Below, one piece after another: positions 28,920 to 37,619 of a stretch of DNA of 64,000 nt (its first letter is position 1; each line of letters starts with the position of its first letter). Location of the stretch: assembly GCF_002019795.1 (NCBI RefSeq), contig NZ_KV917381.1, positions 3,194,068 through 3,258,067 on the forward strand. The letters run 5' to 3'. The stretch is from Bacillus alkalicellulosilyticus (GTDB lineage: Bacteria; Bacillota; Bacilli; Bacillales; Bacillaceae_F). The notes beneath the pieces were generated by a model. The model worked only from the letters and a program-made list of their open reading frames with translations, did not search any database and had not been told where the DNA came from. The position numbers and the translations under genes are program-made.

Positions 28920-28959
28920 AAAAAAATGCCTCGATAGGGTATTATCCTGTCGAGGCATT
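28920..28959 (-). terminator. Terminator after spoVE
   Basis: Stem AATGCCTCGA/TCGAGGCATT (28959-28950 with 28934-28925) followed by a U run on the minus strand, in the 256-bp gap before murG. It implies that murG-murB-divIB and the genes beyond need another promoter or partial read-through. Confidence 0.88.
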
Positions 28960-28981
28960 CTTACTACGACCTTCATATCGT

Positions 28982-30082
28982 TTATATTCTAGAATAGCGA
29001 CTGATATTTAATAACACACCAATGGCTACTAGCATTAGTGTTAGAGAAGAACCACCATAACTTAAAAACGGGAGTGTAATTCCTGTAACAGGCATTAACC
29101 CGGTTACAACACCAATGTTTATCATAACCTGAATAGCAACCATTGCAATAATTCCTACAGCAAGCAAACTTCCAAATAAGTCTTGCGCACCAAGAGCGAT
29201 GCGAATTCCGCGCCAAAGCATGACACCAAATAAAAAGATTACGATAGCGCCTCCAATGAATCCTAATTCTTCAGAAAGAATGGCAAAAATAAAATCTGTT
29301 TGAGGTTCAGGTAAGTAAAAATATTTTTGCCTACTTTCACCTAACCCTAAACCAAGTAGTCCACCTGGCCCAATCGCATATAACGACTGAATAATTTGAA
29401 ACCCACTTCCTAAAGGATCTGACCATGGGTCTAGAAACGAGGTGATTCGTTTTATTCGGTAAGGAGCTGAAATAATAAGACCTGCAAACCCGACTAATCC
29501 GACAATACCTAGTCCAACAAAATGGGATATTTTTGCGCCTGCTACAAATATCATGACAACACATGTACCAACCATAACGGCACCTGTTCCTAAGTCTGGT
29601 TGTAACATAATCATTCCAAACGCAAGTAACACTAGCGATAAAGAGGGGACTAGCCCATTCTTAAATGATGTGATTTTCTTTTGATTTTCTGATAGATATT
29701 TTGCAAGAAAAGCTATCATAGCAAGTTTCATAAATTCTGAAGGTTGAATCGAAAAAGCACCAACACCGAGCCAACTTCTTGCTCCTCCTCGAACAAGTCC
29801 TACACCTGGAATCAACACGACAATAAGAAGGATAAAACAAATGATGACTAATAGTTTTGACCATCTTCTCCATGTCCAATATTCAATATTCATAATGAAA
29901 ATCATTGCTGCGATTCCTGCTCCAGCAAAAAACACCTGGCGCTTTGCAAAAAAGAATGCATCATCAAACTTGTAGGTTGCCCACGCCGCACTTGCACTGT
30001 AAACCATTATGATTCCAATTGTAAGTAAGGCTATTGTAGCAAACATTAAAATTAAATCTGGAGACGTTTTTGATTTAGGCAC
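28982..30082 (-). CDS. spoVE: SEDS glycosyltransferase SpoVE (FtsW/RodA family)
   Basis: A 366-residue SEDS-family peptidoglycan polymerase with about ten membrane spans. Family motifs include RGGARSWLGVGAFSIQPSEF, GFQIIQSLYAIGPGGLLGLG, and PEPQTDFIFAILSEELGFIG, then PVTGITLPFLSYGGSS. Its position between murD and murG is that of B. subtilis spoVE, which pairs with SpoVD to make the spore cortex. Sequence alone cannot rule out FtsW, so the name rests on synteny. GTG start with AAAGAGGTG upstream. Confidence 0.92.
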   Translation of the reverse strand: MPKSKTSPDLILMFATIALLTIGIIMVYSASAAWATYKFDDAFFFAKRQVFFAGAGIAAMIFIMNIEYWTWRRWSKLLVIICFILLIVVLIPGVGLVRGGARSWLGVGAFSIQPSEFMKLAMIAFLAKYLSENQKKITSFKNGLVPSLSLVLLAFGMIMLQPDLGTGAVMVGTCVVMIFVAGAKISHFVGLGIVGLVGFAGLIISAPYRIKRITSFLDPWSDPLGSGFQIIQSLYAIGPGGLLGLGLGESRQKYFYLPEPQTDFIFAILSEELGFIGGAIVIFLFGVMLWRGIRIALGAQDLFGSLLAVGIIAMVAIQVMINIGVVTGLMPVTGITLPFLSYGGSSLTLMLVAIGVLLNISRYSRI

Positions 30083-30156
30083 ACTGACTACACCTCTTTA
30101 GTAAAATTGGTACAACCTCTTTTACTAAACATATGCATCAGTCTTGTAGAACATGT

Positions 30157-31512
30157 TTATCTTTTTAAGTTTTCAACGGCCTGAATAAATTCATGGCCCC
30201 GTTCTTCATACGTCTTATATTGATCCCAACTCGCACACGCAGGAGATAACAAAACCACATCACCCTCATCAGAAAGGTCGTAGGCGATACGAACCGCATC
30301 AGCAGCATTAACTGCCTTTTTACAATAGTCAACTCCTGCTTCAGCAGCAGCAGCAAGTATTTTCTCTTGGGTTTGACCGAATGTAATAACAGCCTTTACT
30401 GATCGTAGGGCAGGTATAAGGTCATCAAATGAATTGCCACGGTCTAATCCACCCGCTAGCAATATTACAGGTTCCTGGAAAGCTGATATTGCTGCTTTTG
30501 CAGCTAATATGTTTGTTGCCTTAGAGTCATTATAAAATTTCCGATTATCAATCGTAGTAACATATTGAACTCGATGTTCCACACCAGCAAATGTTGTTAG
30601 TACGTTTTGGATCTGAGTAGTTGACGCACCGCAGCATTTTGCTGCTGCAACTGCAGCCAAAATATTTTCTAAATTATGTTTACCAGGGAGCACAATGTCA
30701 TTTATATCAATGATGTTTTCTCCTTGGAAAAACACATAGCCCGATTTAAGATAAGCACCATTTGAATTCTTTTTTGTTAATGAAAACGGAATATGTTGAC
30801 CCTTTGCATTAGAAGCAAGGGAAACTACACTTTCATCATCAGCATTATATACGATAAAGTCTTCGTCATCTAAGTTTTTATAAATATTAGCCTTTGCTAA
30901 TCCATAATTTTCTTTTGTGCCATGATAATCAAGATGAGCATCAAATAAATTTAAAAAGACAGCGACTTTAGGATGAAAGTTTTCCGTTCCTTGAAGTTGA
31001 AAACTAGAAACCTCTGTGACAATGATATGATTTGGTTTTGCGTTTTGAACAACCTCACAAGCTACTGTACCGATATTTCCAGCAACAAGAGGCTCTTTTT
31101 CGCTGTTTTTTAACATTTCAACAAGTAACGTTGTAGTTGTTGTTTTTCCATTTGACCCTGTTATGGCAATCATATCTGCTTCAGACAGTTGTGAAGCTAA
31201 TTCAATTTCTGTAATCACTGATATATTTCGCTTTACTGCTTCTTCAACAATAGGGTTCGTATATGGAATTCCCGGATTTTTCACTATAAAGTCAATAGGC
31301 CCATCCAATAATGACAATGGATGAGCACCACAAATGACCTGAATCCCTAAGGATTCGAGCTCTTTTGCTTGAGTATTTTCTTCTAAGGGCTTGGCATCAT
31401 TTACAATAACATGTGCCTCTAGTGAATGTAATAATTTACTAGCAGCAAAGCCACTTTTAGCTAAACCTAGCACGAGAATATGTTTGTTTTTATATTGACT
31501 AACATCTTTCAT
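30157..31512 (-). CDS. murD: UDP-MurNAc-L-Ala:D-Glu ligase
   Basis: MurD adds D-glutamate to UDP-MurNAc-L-alanine. The 451-residue ligase has an N-terminal Rossmann-like domain (HILVLGLAKSGFAASKLL), the ATP loop AITGSNGKTTTTTLLVEML, the central HLDYHGTKENYGLAKANIY and the C-terminal DSKATNILAAKAAISAF. Its ATG is immediately adjacent to the mraY stop, so translation is coupled. Confidence 0.97.
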   Translation of the reverse strand: MKDVSQYKNKHILVLGLAKSGFAASKLLHSLEAHVIVNDAKPLEENTQAKELESLGIQVICGAHPLSLLDGPIDFIVKNPGIPYTNPIVEEAVKRNISVITEIELASQLSEADMIAITGSNGKTTTTTLLVEMLKNSEKEPLVAGNIGTVACEVVQNAKPNHIIVTEVSSFQLQGTENFHPKVAVFLNLFDAHLDYHGTKENYGLAKANIYKNLDDEDFIVYNADDESVVSLASNAKGQHIPFSLTKKNSNGAYLKSGYVFFQGENIIDINDIVLPGKHNLENILAAVAAAKCCGASTTQIQNVLTTFAGVEHRVQYVTTIDNRKFYNDSKATNILAAKAAISAFQEPVILLAGGLDRGNSFDDLIPALRSVKAVITFGQTQEKILAAAAEAGVDYCKKAVNAADAVRIAYDLSDEGDVVLLSPACASWDQYKTYEERGHEFIQAVENLKR

Positions 31513-32487
31513 CTATACCCACACCTCTAAATAAATTCCTAACACTGCAAATAACATACCTACAAGCCAGAATGTGACAACAACTCTCCACTCTGACCAT
31601 CCGGAGAGTTCATAATGATGATGAAGAGGACTCATTTTAAATATCCGTTTCCCTCTTGTTTTAAATGAAATGACTTGAATTATCACCGAAAGCGTTTCAA
31701 TGACGAACACTCCACCAATAATAACAAGTAAAATTTCCATTTTCGTTAAAATAGCTACAGCTGCAATCGCGCCGCCTAATGCAAGTGAACCTGTATCTCC
31801 CATGAACACTTTAGCTGGGTGTGCATTAAAAACTAAAAACCCTAATACAGCACCAACAACAGCTGCACAGAAAATCGCTATATCCACCATATCAGCATAC
31901 CAAGCTAAAATAGCAAATGCACCAAACGCAATCGCTCCCGTTCCTGCTAACAATCCATCCAAACCATCTGTTAGATTAACAGCGTTAGAGGCACCAACTA
32001 ACATAACAATAATCAAAGGGAAGTAAAGCCAACCAATGTCAATCGATAGGTTTGTTGCCGGAATAGAAAGTTCTGTTGAAAAGCCAAGCTGGTGTAAGCT
32101 AATATAAAATATAATAGCAATAACTAATTGACCTAATAGCTTCTGCTTTGAATTTAACCCCAAATTATGTTTTTTGACTACCTTGATAAAGTCATCTAAG
32201 AAACCAATTAAACCGTACCCAATCGTAACAAATAAGAGGATAATCAATTCAGGTGAAAATGATAGAAATTTAGTAACAATAATAATTGTACTAATAACAA
32301 TCGATAACAATATCATAAGCCCACCCATGGTAGGTGTCCCACTTTTCTTTTGATGCGATTTTGGTCCTTCTTCTCGAATACTTTGCCCAAATTTCAACCT
32401 TCTTAAAAACGGAATTAATACTGGAGAAAGTAATACTGCTACTAAAAATGAAGCCAATAACGTAAACAATAACACTTGTTCTAACAT
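31513..32487 (-). CDS. mraY: Phospho-MurNAc-pentapeptide transferase
   Basis: MraY makes lipid I from UDP-MurNAc-pentapeptide and undecaprenyl phosphate. The 324-residue protein has ten membrane segments and the catalytic motifs [49 protein letters not shown], and [17 protein letters not shown]. It lies between murF and murD as in B. subtilis. Confidence 0.97.
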   Translation of the reverse strand: MLEQVLLFTLLASFLVAVLLSPVLIPFLRRLKFGQSIREEGPKSHQKKSGTPTMGGLMILLSIVISTIIIVTKFLSFSPELIILLFVTIGYGLIGFLDDFIKVVKKHNLGLNSKQKLLGQLVIAIIFYISLHQLGFSTELSIPATNLSIDIGWLYFPLIIVMLVGASNAVNLTDGLDGLLAGTGAIAFGAFAILAWYADMVDIAIFCAAVVGAVLGFLVFNAHPAKVFMGDTGSLALGGAIAAVAILTKMEILLVIIGGVFVIETLSVIIQVISFKTRGKRIFKMSPLHHHYELSGWSEWRVVVTFWLVGMLFAVLGIYLEVWV

Positions 32488-32506
32488 CTAATTCCCTCCT
32501 TTCTAT

Positions 32507-33874
32507 TTATCCTTGTTTGATGATTTCCTCGACAACTGTTTCTAATTTTAGTCCACGAGAAGCTTTTATAAGAACAATGGTATCTTCCGTAAGCAGCGGA
32601 ATAACATCCTTACTTACATCTTCCTTTGTTTCATACCTTCTTATATCCATTCTATGGCTTTGTCTTTTCTGTAATTCATCATAGATCCATTTTCCTTTTT
32701 CGCCAACTAGCCATGCATGAGTAATCGGTTCATCAATGACTTCAGCTACAGAGCGATGCAGTTCCTCTTCATTCATTCCTAATTCATAAATATCTCCCAA
32801 GATGACAATTCTTTTTGTAAAGTTCCCTATTCCTTTAATTACTGAGACTGCAGCTTTCATTGAAGTAGGACTTGCATTATAAGCATCATTTATTACTAGA
32901 GAGCCATTTAGTCCTTCCTTTCGTTCTAAGCGCATTCCCGTTAAGGAGATTTCTGTCAAACCTTTATTAATTAATGAATCGGAAATCTGAAGTTTTTTTG
33001 CAACGACAATCGCATATAACGCATTTTTTATATTGTGTTTTCCGAGTAATGGCAACTGATACTGAAATGATGAGTCATTTATGGTAAAAGAATAACCTCT
33101 TTCATCACCAATGCAGTCGGTTACTTGGTAATAATTCTTGTCATTGAATCCACAAGTCAATGTTGAAGGGTTCCTGTAGGATTGCAGTAACGGTTCATCA
33201 CCATCAAAAATAACAACCCCATTGGCTTTTAATCCTTCAGCAATTTCCATTTTTGCTTTTGCTATTCCTTCACGACTGCCAAGGTTTTGAATATGGGATT
33301 CACCAATATTAGTAACGATCGCATAATCTGGTGCGGCTATCTCACTTAACAAAGCAATTTCCCGAAAATCACTCATCCCCATTTCTAGGATAATCAGTTC
33401 ACAATCTTTTGGCATGGCCAAAATAGTTAAGGGCAGACCAATATGATTGTTATAATTTCCTTGTGTTTTATGAGTTTTGTATGATGTCGAGAGAACCGCC
33501 TCAAGGATATCCTTCGTCGTTGTTTTCCCATTGCTTCCAGTTACTCCTACTACAATTGGATTAACCGCTTGTAAGTACTTCTTAGATAGCTCTTGAAGAG
33601 CCGCTAATGTGTCTTCAACATAGTAGAGTTGAAAGGTTTGTGGGAGGCTCTCAGGAATAGGTTTATCTTTTTGCCAAATAGAAGCCGTTGCCCCACCTTG
33701 AATTGCATCCAAGATATAATCATGGCCATCAAACCTCTCACCAACCAGAGGTATAAATAATCCATTCTCTCTTTTCACCCTGCTATCCGTCGAGACCGAT
33801 GCAAAGTGAGATAATGATTGATTTTCATGTCTACTTCCACTACTAATTGCATCAACTAACTTTGCTTCAATCAT
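32507..33874 (-). CDS. murF: UDP-MurNAc-tripeptide:D-Ala-D-Ala ligase
   Basis: MurF adds D-Ala-D-Ala, the last cytoplasmic step of the stem peptide. The 455-residue protein has the ATP loop VVGVTGSNGKTTTKDILEAV, the NYNNHIGLPLTIL segment and the C-terminal INDAYNASPTSMKAAV. Its ATG overlaps the murE stop by 4 bp. Confidence 0.97.
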   Translation of the reverse strand: MIEAKLVDAISSGSRHENQSLSHFASVSTDSRVKRENGLFIPLVGERFDGHDYILDAIQGGATASIWQKDKPIPESLPQTFQLYYVEDTLAALQELSKKYLQAVNPIVVGVTGSNGKTTTKDILEAVLSTSYKTHKTQGNYNNHIGLPLTILAMPKDCELIILEMGMSDFREIALLSEIAAPDYAIVTNIGESHIQNLGSREGIAKAKMEIAEGLKANGVVIFDGDEPLLQSYRNPSTLTCGFNDKNYYQVTDCIGDERGYSFTINDSSFQYQLPLLGKHNIKNALYAIVVAKKLQISDSLINKGLTEISLTGMRLERKEGLNGSLVINDAYNASPTSMKAAVSVIKGIGNFTKRIVILGDIYELGMNEEELHRSVAEVIDEPITHAWLVGEKGKWIYDELQKRQSHRMDIRRYETKEDVSKDVIPLLTEDTIVLIKASRGLKLETVVEEIIKQG

Positions 33875-35340
33875 TTCTCCCTCTCCTTAATGGCTCTTCT
33901 AGCGACTTCCCTATCGTCAAAATCATATGTCGTGTTTCCGATAATTTGATAGGTTTCATGTCCTTTTCCAGCAATCAAGACGACATCATTATCCTTAGCA
34001 GACCAAATTGCCTTTCTAATGGCCGCTTCTCTGTCTGGTATGATGTCATAGCTATCCTTTGATGTAACTCCTTGTTCCATATCTTCTAATATTTTTATCG
34101 CATCTTCACTACGAGGGTTATCAGATGTAAAAATGGCGTGTGTTGCATGGTCAGCAGCAATCTTCGCCATAACAGGACGTTTGGTTTTATCTCTGTCCCC
34201 ACCACAACCTACGATACAGTACACATCACCTTTTGCGAGTTCTTTAATCGTTAGTAATACATTTTCTAAGCTATCAGGTGTATGTGCATAATCAACGATT
34301 ACCGTGAATTTTTGGTTTTCATCTACAGTTTCAAAACGTCCAGCTACTCCGTCGATTTGCTCAAGGCTTTCAACTATTTTTTGTAATGGTATGCCATAAC
34401 AAAGACAAGCAGCAGTTGCAGCCAATACATTATATACACTAAACGTGCCAATTAGGTTAATGGTTACCTGCTTACTTTCAAGTGGTGTTTGAAGAATAAA
34501 CTCTGTTCCACTCGCTGTCATCTTTATATTAGACGCCATGATATCACTTTTATTTTTTATGCCATATGTAAAAACTTGCGCTGTCGTCATTTTATCATAA
34601 TCAGCTGAAGCATTATCATCTTGGTTTAAGATGGCCACCTTTAGATCATTATGCTTATACGTGTTTCCTAACTGCGCAAATAATAATCCTTTGGCATGCT
34701 TATAAGCTTCCATTGTTTCATGATAATCCAAATGATCAGGGGTAAGATTCGTAAAGACAGCGATATTAAAGTCACTTCCCCTCACACGACCTAAATGAAG
34801 GGCATGTGAAGAGACTTCCATAACAGCTACGGTTACATTTTCTTCAACCATTTGTTGAAAGTATCTTTGCAAGGTTAGTGATTCGGGTGTCGTGTTTTTG
34901 GTTTCATACACGGTTTGCCCCACTTTTGTATACATCGTCCCAATTAAACCAGTCTGCTCCCCATTGTCTCGTAAAATCTTTTCTATAATATGAGTCGTCG
35001 TTGTTTTGCCATTGGTTCCGGTTACTCCAATTAACGTTAACTTATCGGTTGGGTGGTTATAAAAATAATTGGCGACTATATCCATTGCTCTTTTTGAATC
35101 TGGAACAATGATGACAGGTACGGATAATTCAAGTTGGTGTTGGGCTATAACAGCTACAGCACCATTTGCGACAGCTTGGTTTGCATAATCATGACCATCG
35201 ACAGTAAATCCTTGAATACAAATGAACAAACTCCCCTCTTTTACGAGACGAGAATCCATTTCTACTGATATAATGTCGGGATTACGGTCATCAGATTTTA
35301 TGTAATTAAGTAATGGTTTAAGCAATTGGTCGAGCTTCAT
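33871..35340 (-). CDS. murE: UDP-MurNAc-dipeptide:meso-diaminopimelate ligase
   Basis: MurE adds the third residue of the stem peptide. The 489-residue protein has GVTGTNGKTTTTHIIEKIL for ATP, TPDHLDYHETMEAYKHAKG, and the substrate-selecting DNPR motif in TSDNPRSEDAIKILEDM. The DNPR motif indicates meso-diaminopimelate rather than lysine, consistent with Bacillus-type A1-gamma peptidoglycan. It is followed directly by murF. Confidence 0.97.
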   Translation of the reverse strand: MKLDQLLKPLLNYIKSDDRNPDIISVEMDSRLVKEGSLFICIQGFTVDGHDYANQAVANGAVAVIAQHQLELSVPVIIVPDSKRAMDIVANYFYNHPTDKLTLIGVTGTNGKTTTTHIIEKILRDNGEQTGLIGTMYTKVGQTVYETKNTTPESLTLQRYFQQMVEENVTVAVMEVSSHALHLGRVRGSDFNIAVFTNLTPDHLDYHETMEAYKHAKGLLFAQLGNTYKHNDLKVAILNQDDNASADYDKMTTAQVFTYGIKNKSDIMASNIKMTASGTEFILQTPLESKQVTINLIGTFSVYNVLAATAACLCYGIPLQKIVESLEQIDGVAGRFETVDENQKFTVIVDYAHTPDSLENVLLTIKELAKGDVYCIVGCGGDRDKTKRPVMAKIAADHATHAIFTSDNPRSEDAIKILEDMEQGVTSKDSYDIIPDREAAIRKAIWSAKDNDVVLIAGKGHETYQIIGNTTYDFDDREVARRAIKEREK

Positions 35341-35514
35341 AAAATTTACCTCACAATCTTTACAACTTATAATAAGTTACTATCAGCCTATCTATTTTCT
35401 GGCTATTTTAATCGCATATCCAAAAAATTATCACCTTTTAGTATATGTATGACACAAAATGTTTTATAAGAAGTACCATAAGAAGATCTGCAACACGGTA
35501 TTTCTTAACAAGCA

Positions 35515-35550
35515 AGACCTCCACCTTCCTTATTATACCAGTGGAGGTCT
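35515..35550. terminator. Terminator-like stem between spoVD and murE
   Basis: Arms AGACCTCCAC (35515-35524) and GTGGAGGTCT (35541-35550) around a 16-nt loop, 35 bp after the spoVD stop on the minus strand. The U tract is poor (TGCTTG), so this may be a weak terminator or a processing stem within the operon. The remaining ~170 bp to murE hold no feature I can support. Confidence 0.5.
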
Positions 35551-35584
35551 ATTAATTATATCTCTAACACACATTTTAGTCGTT

Positions 35585-37510
35585 TCAATCAGATTTGTCA
35601 CCCATGTAAAGTCTAATTGTTGATCCTTCTACAACCTTCATGCCAGGTTGTGGAGATTGATAAACGACTGTGGAACCTTCTCCAGATGCGTCTAATTTAA
35701 GCTCATAATACGCTTGGTTGATTTCTCGGATCGATAATCCTTCTAAATCTGGAACTTCAACCAATTTTTCATCATTCCATGCTAATTCTTTTTCGATTTG
35801 GTCTTCTCGTTTTTCAACACCCATCGCTCGTAAGCTGTCACCCATAATCTTGCCAACAATTGGTGCTGCAACAATACCACCAAATTGAAGTGTATCTTTT
35901 GGATTATCAATCGCAACATAAACGACCAGTTGCGGGTCATCAGCTGGTGCAAATCCAATGAACGAGACAATATGGTTATTTTCTAAATAACGTCCATCTT
36001 TTGCTTTCTGTGCCGTTCCTGTTTTCCCACCTACACGATAGCCGTCGACATACGCACCTTTTCCTGTCCCAAGTGCAACAACGCTTTCTAAAGCATGACG
36101 AATTTGTTCCGAGGTTTCTTCTGAGATGACTCTTCTTTTTAGAGTTGGAGCTGTACTAACATATATCTCACCAGAATCCTTATCGATCCATTCTTTCGCC
36201 AAATAAGGTTGATATAAGTATCCGCCATTTATAGCAGCTGACACTGCGGTTACCTGTTGAATTGGTGTAACTGATACTCCTTGACCAAATGCAGTTGTAG
36301 CTTGTTCTAAAGGCCCAACACGGTCACGATTAAATAAGATACCTTTTCCTTCTCCTTGAAGATCAATTCCTGTCTTTTCACCAAAACCAAAATCCTCGAT
36401 ATAATCAAAGAGCCTATCTTTTCCTAAACGCTCTCCTAACTCTACAAAACCGGGGTTACAAGAGTTTTGGACGACTTCTAAAAAGGTTTGATGACCATGT
36501 CCGCCCTTTTTCCAACAACGAAGGCGATGACCTGACACTTCAATAAAACCAGGGTCGTTAAATGTATCCTTTTCTAAGTTCACTTCACCTTCTTCAAGTG
36601 CAGCAGCAAGTGTAATGATTTTAAAGGTTGACCCAGGCTCATATTGCATCCACACTGGTTTATTCTGATTATATATTTCTGGAGGGACTTCTCTAAAGTT
36701 TTCTGGATTATAATGCGGTCTACTAGACATGCCTAGGATTTCGCCCGTATTTGGATCCATCGCTATCGCTATTGCACCATCAGGGTTATACGTAGCTTCA
36801 GCAATATCTAATTCCCGCTCAATAATCGTTTGAACGCGGCTATCTATCGTTAACCGCAAATCTAAACCATCTACAGGAGGTGTATATTCATCAGCTAAAT
36901 CTGGCATTCTTTTTCCTTTGGCATCAGAGAAAAAGGAAACTCTCCCTTTTTTCCCACTCAGCTGTTCTTCATAGTACAGTTCTAATCCTGTAAGTCCTTG
37001 ATTATCGATCCCAGCAAAACCTAATACATGTGATAAATAAGAACCAAAAGGATAGTGCCTTTTACTATCTTCAGCTATATAGACACCCTCTAGTCCTAGT
37101 TTTCGAACCTCATTCGCTTTTTCTTTTGTTATTTTTCTGCCTTCTGGTTGTATTCGAACAATGGATTCCTGCTTTGTGATTAACTCATAAGCACGTTGAT
37201 GACTCATATTTAGTACGCTTGCTAATTCCTCTGCAGTATCCGCAGGATTCTTTACTTGCCTTGGTACAACAAGTACCGAGGGCGCACTAACATTTGTAGC
37301 AAGGACGACATCATTTCTGTCTAAAATTTCGCCACGCATCGCTTCAAAAGGGATATCTCTACTCCACGAATCTTCAGCCCTATCAGTTAACCAATCTCCT
37401 AATGCAAATTGAACATACCCTAAGCGAATTGCAATAACTAAGAAAAACAACAAACCAAAAACTAATACAAAAACAAGCCGTTTTCGTACAGTTACATTTG
37501 ATACTCGCAC
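35585..37510 (-). CDS. spoVD: Sporulation class B penicillin-binding protein SpoVD
   Basis: SpoVD is the cortex-specific transpeptidase partner of SpoVE. The 641-residue protein has one membrane anchor (VFVLVFGLLFFLVIAI), a dimerisation domain, the transpeptidase motifs YEPGSTFKI (SxxK), QNSCNPG (SxN) and GGKTGTAQK (KTG), and one C-terminal PASTA domain (VEVPDLEGLSIREINQAY). A cysteine sits next to the SxN motif, as in B. subtilis SpoVD. The GTG at 37510 (MRVSNVTVRKR) matches the B. subtilis start and follows GGGGTGA. An ATG at 37528 is less likely. Confidence 0.95.
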   Translation of the reverse strand: MRVSNVTVRKRLVFVLVFGLLFFLVIAIRLGYVQFALGDWLTDRAEDSWSRDIPFEAMRGEILDRNDVVLATNVSAPSVLVVPRQVKNPADTAEELASVLNMSHQRAYELITKQESIVRIQPEGRKITKEKANEVRKLGLEGVYIAEDSKRHYPFGSYLSHVLGFAGIDNQGLTGLELYYEEQLSGKKGRVSFFSDAKGKRMPDLADEYTPPVDGLDLRLTIDSRVQTIIERELDIAEATYNPDGAIAIAMDPNTGEILGMSSRPHYNPENFREVPPEIYNQNKPVWMQYEPGSTFKIITLAAALEEGEVNLEKDTFNDPGFIEVSGHRLRCWKKGGHGHQTFLEVVQNSCNPGFVELGERLGKDRLFDYIEDFGFGEKTGIDLQGEGKGILFNRDRVGPLEQATTAFGQGVSVTPIQQVTAVSAAINGGYLYQPYLAKEWIDKDSGEIYVSTAPTLKRRVISEETSEQIRHALESVVALGTGKGAYVDGYRVGGKTGTAQKAKDGRYLENNHIVSFIGFAPADDPQLVVYVAIDNPKDTLQFGGIVAAPIVGKIMGDSLRAMGVEKREDQIEKELAWNDEKLVEVPDLEGLSIREINQAYYELKLDASGEGSTVVYQSPQPGMKVVEGSTIRLYMGDKSD

Positions 37511-37528
37511 ATGCTTCACCCCAACCAT

Positions 37529-37597
37529 CTAATCTATGTCTGTATTCAAAGAATACATAGCTTGGTTAACTATATGCTTGTACGACATAGATTAGAA
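37529..37597 (-). promoter_or_regulatory. Structured leader upstream of spoVD
   Basis: Perfect 13-bp outer arms (37585-37597 and 37529-37541, TCTAATCTATGTC and complement) enclose a second stem TGTATTC/GAATACA (37558-37552 with 37548-37542). It lies between the pbpB stop and the spoVD ribosome-binding site and has no U tract. It could be an RNA processing or translation-control structure; a sporulation promoter could not be assigned. Confidence 0.55.
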
Positions 37598-37619
37598 CAG
37601 CCTGTACAAAGTGCTTTGA

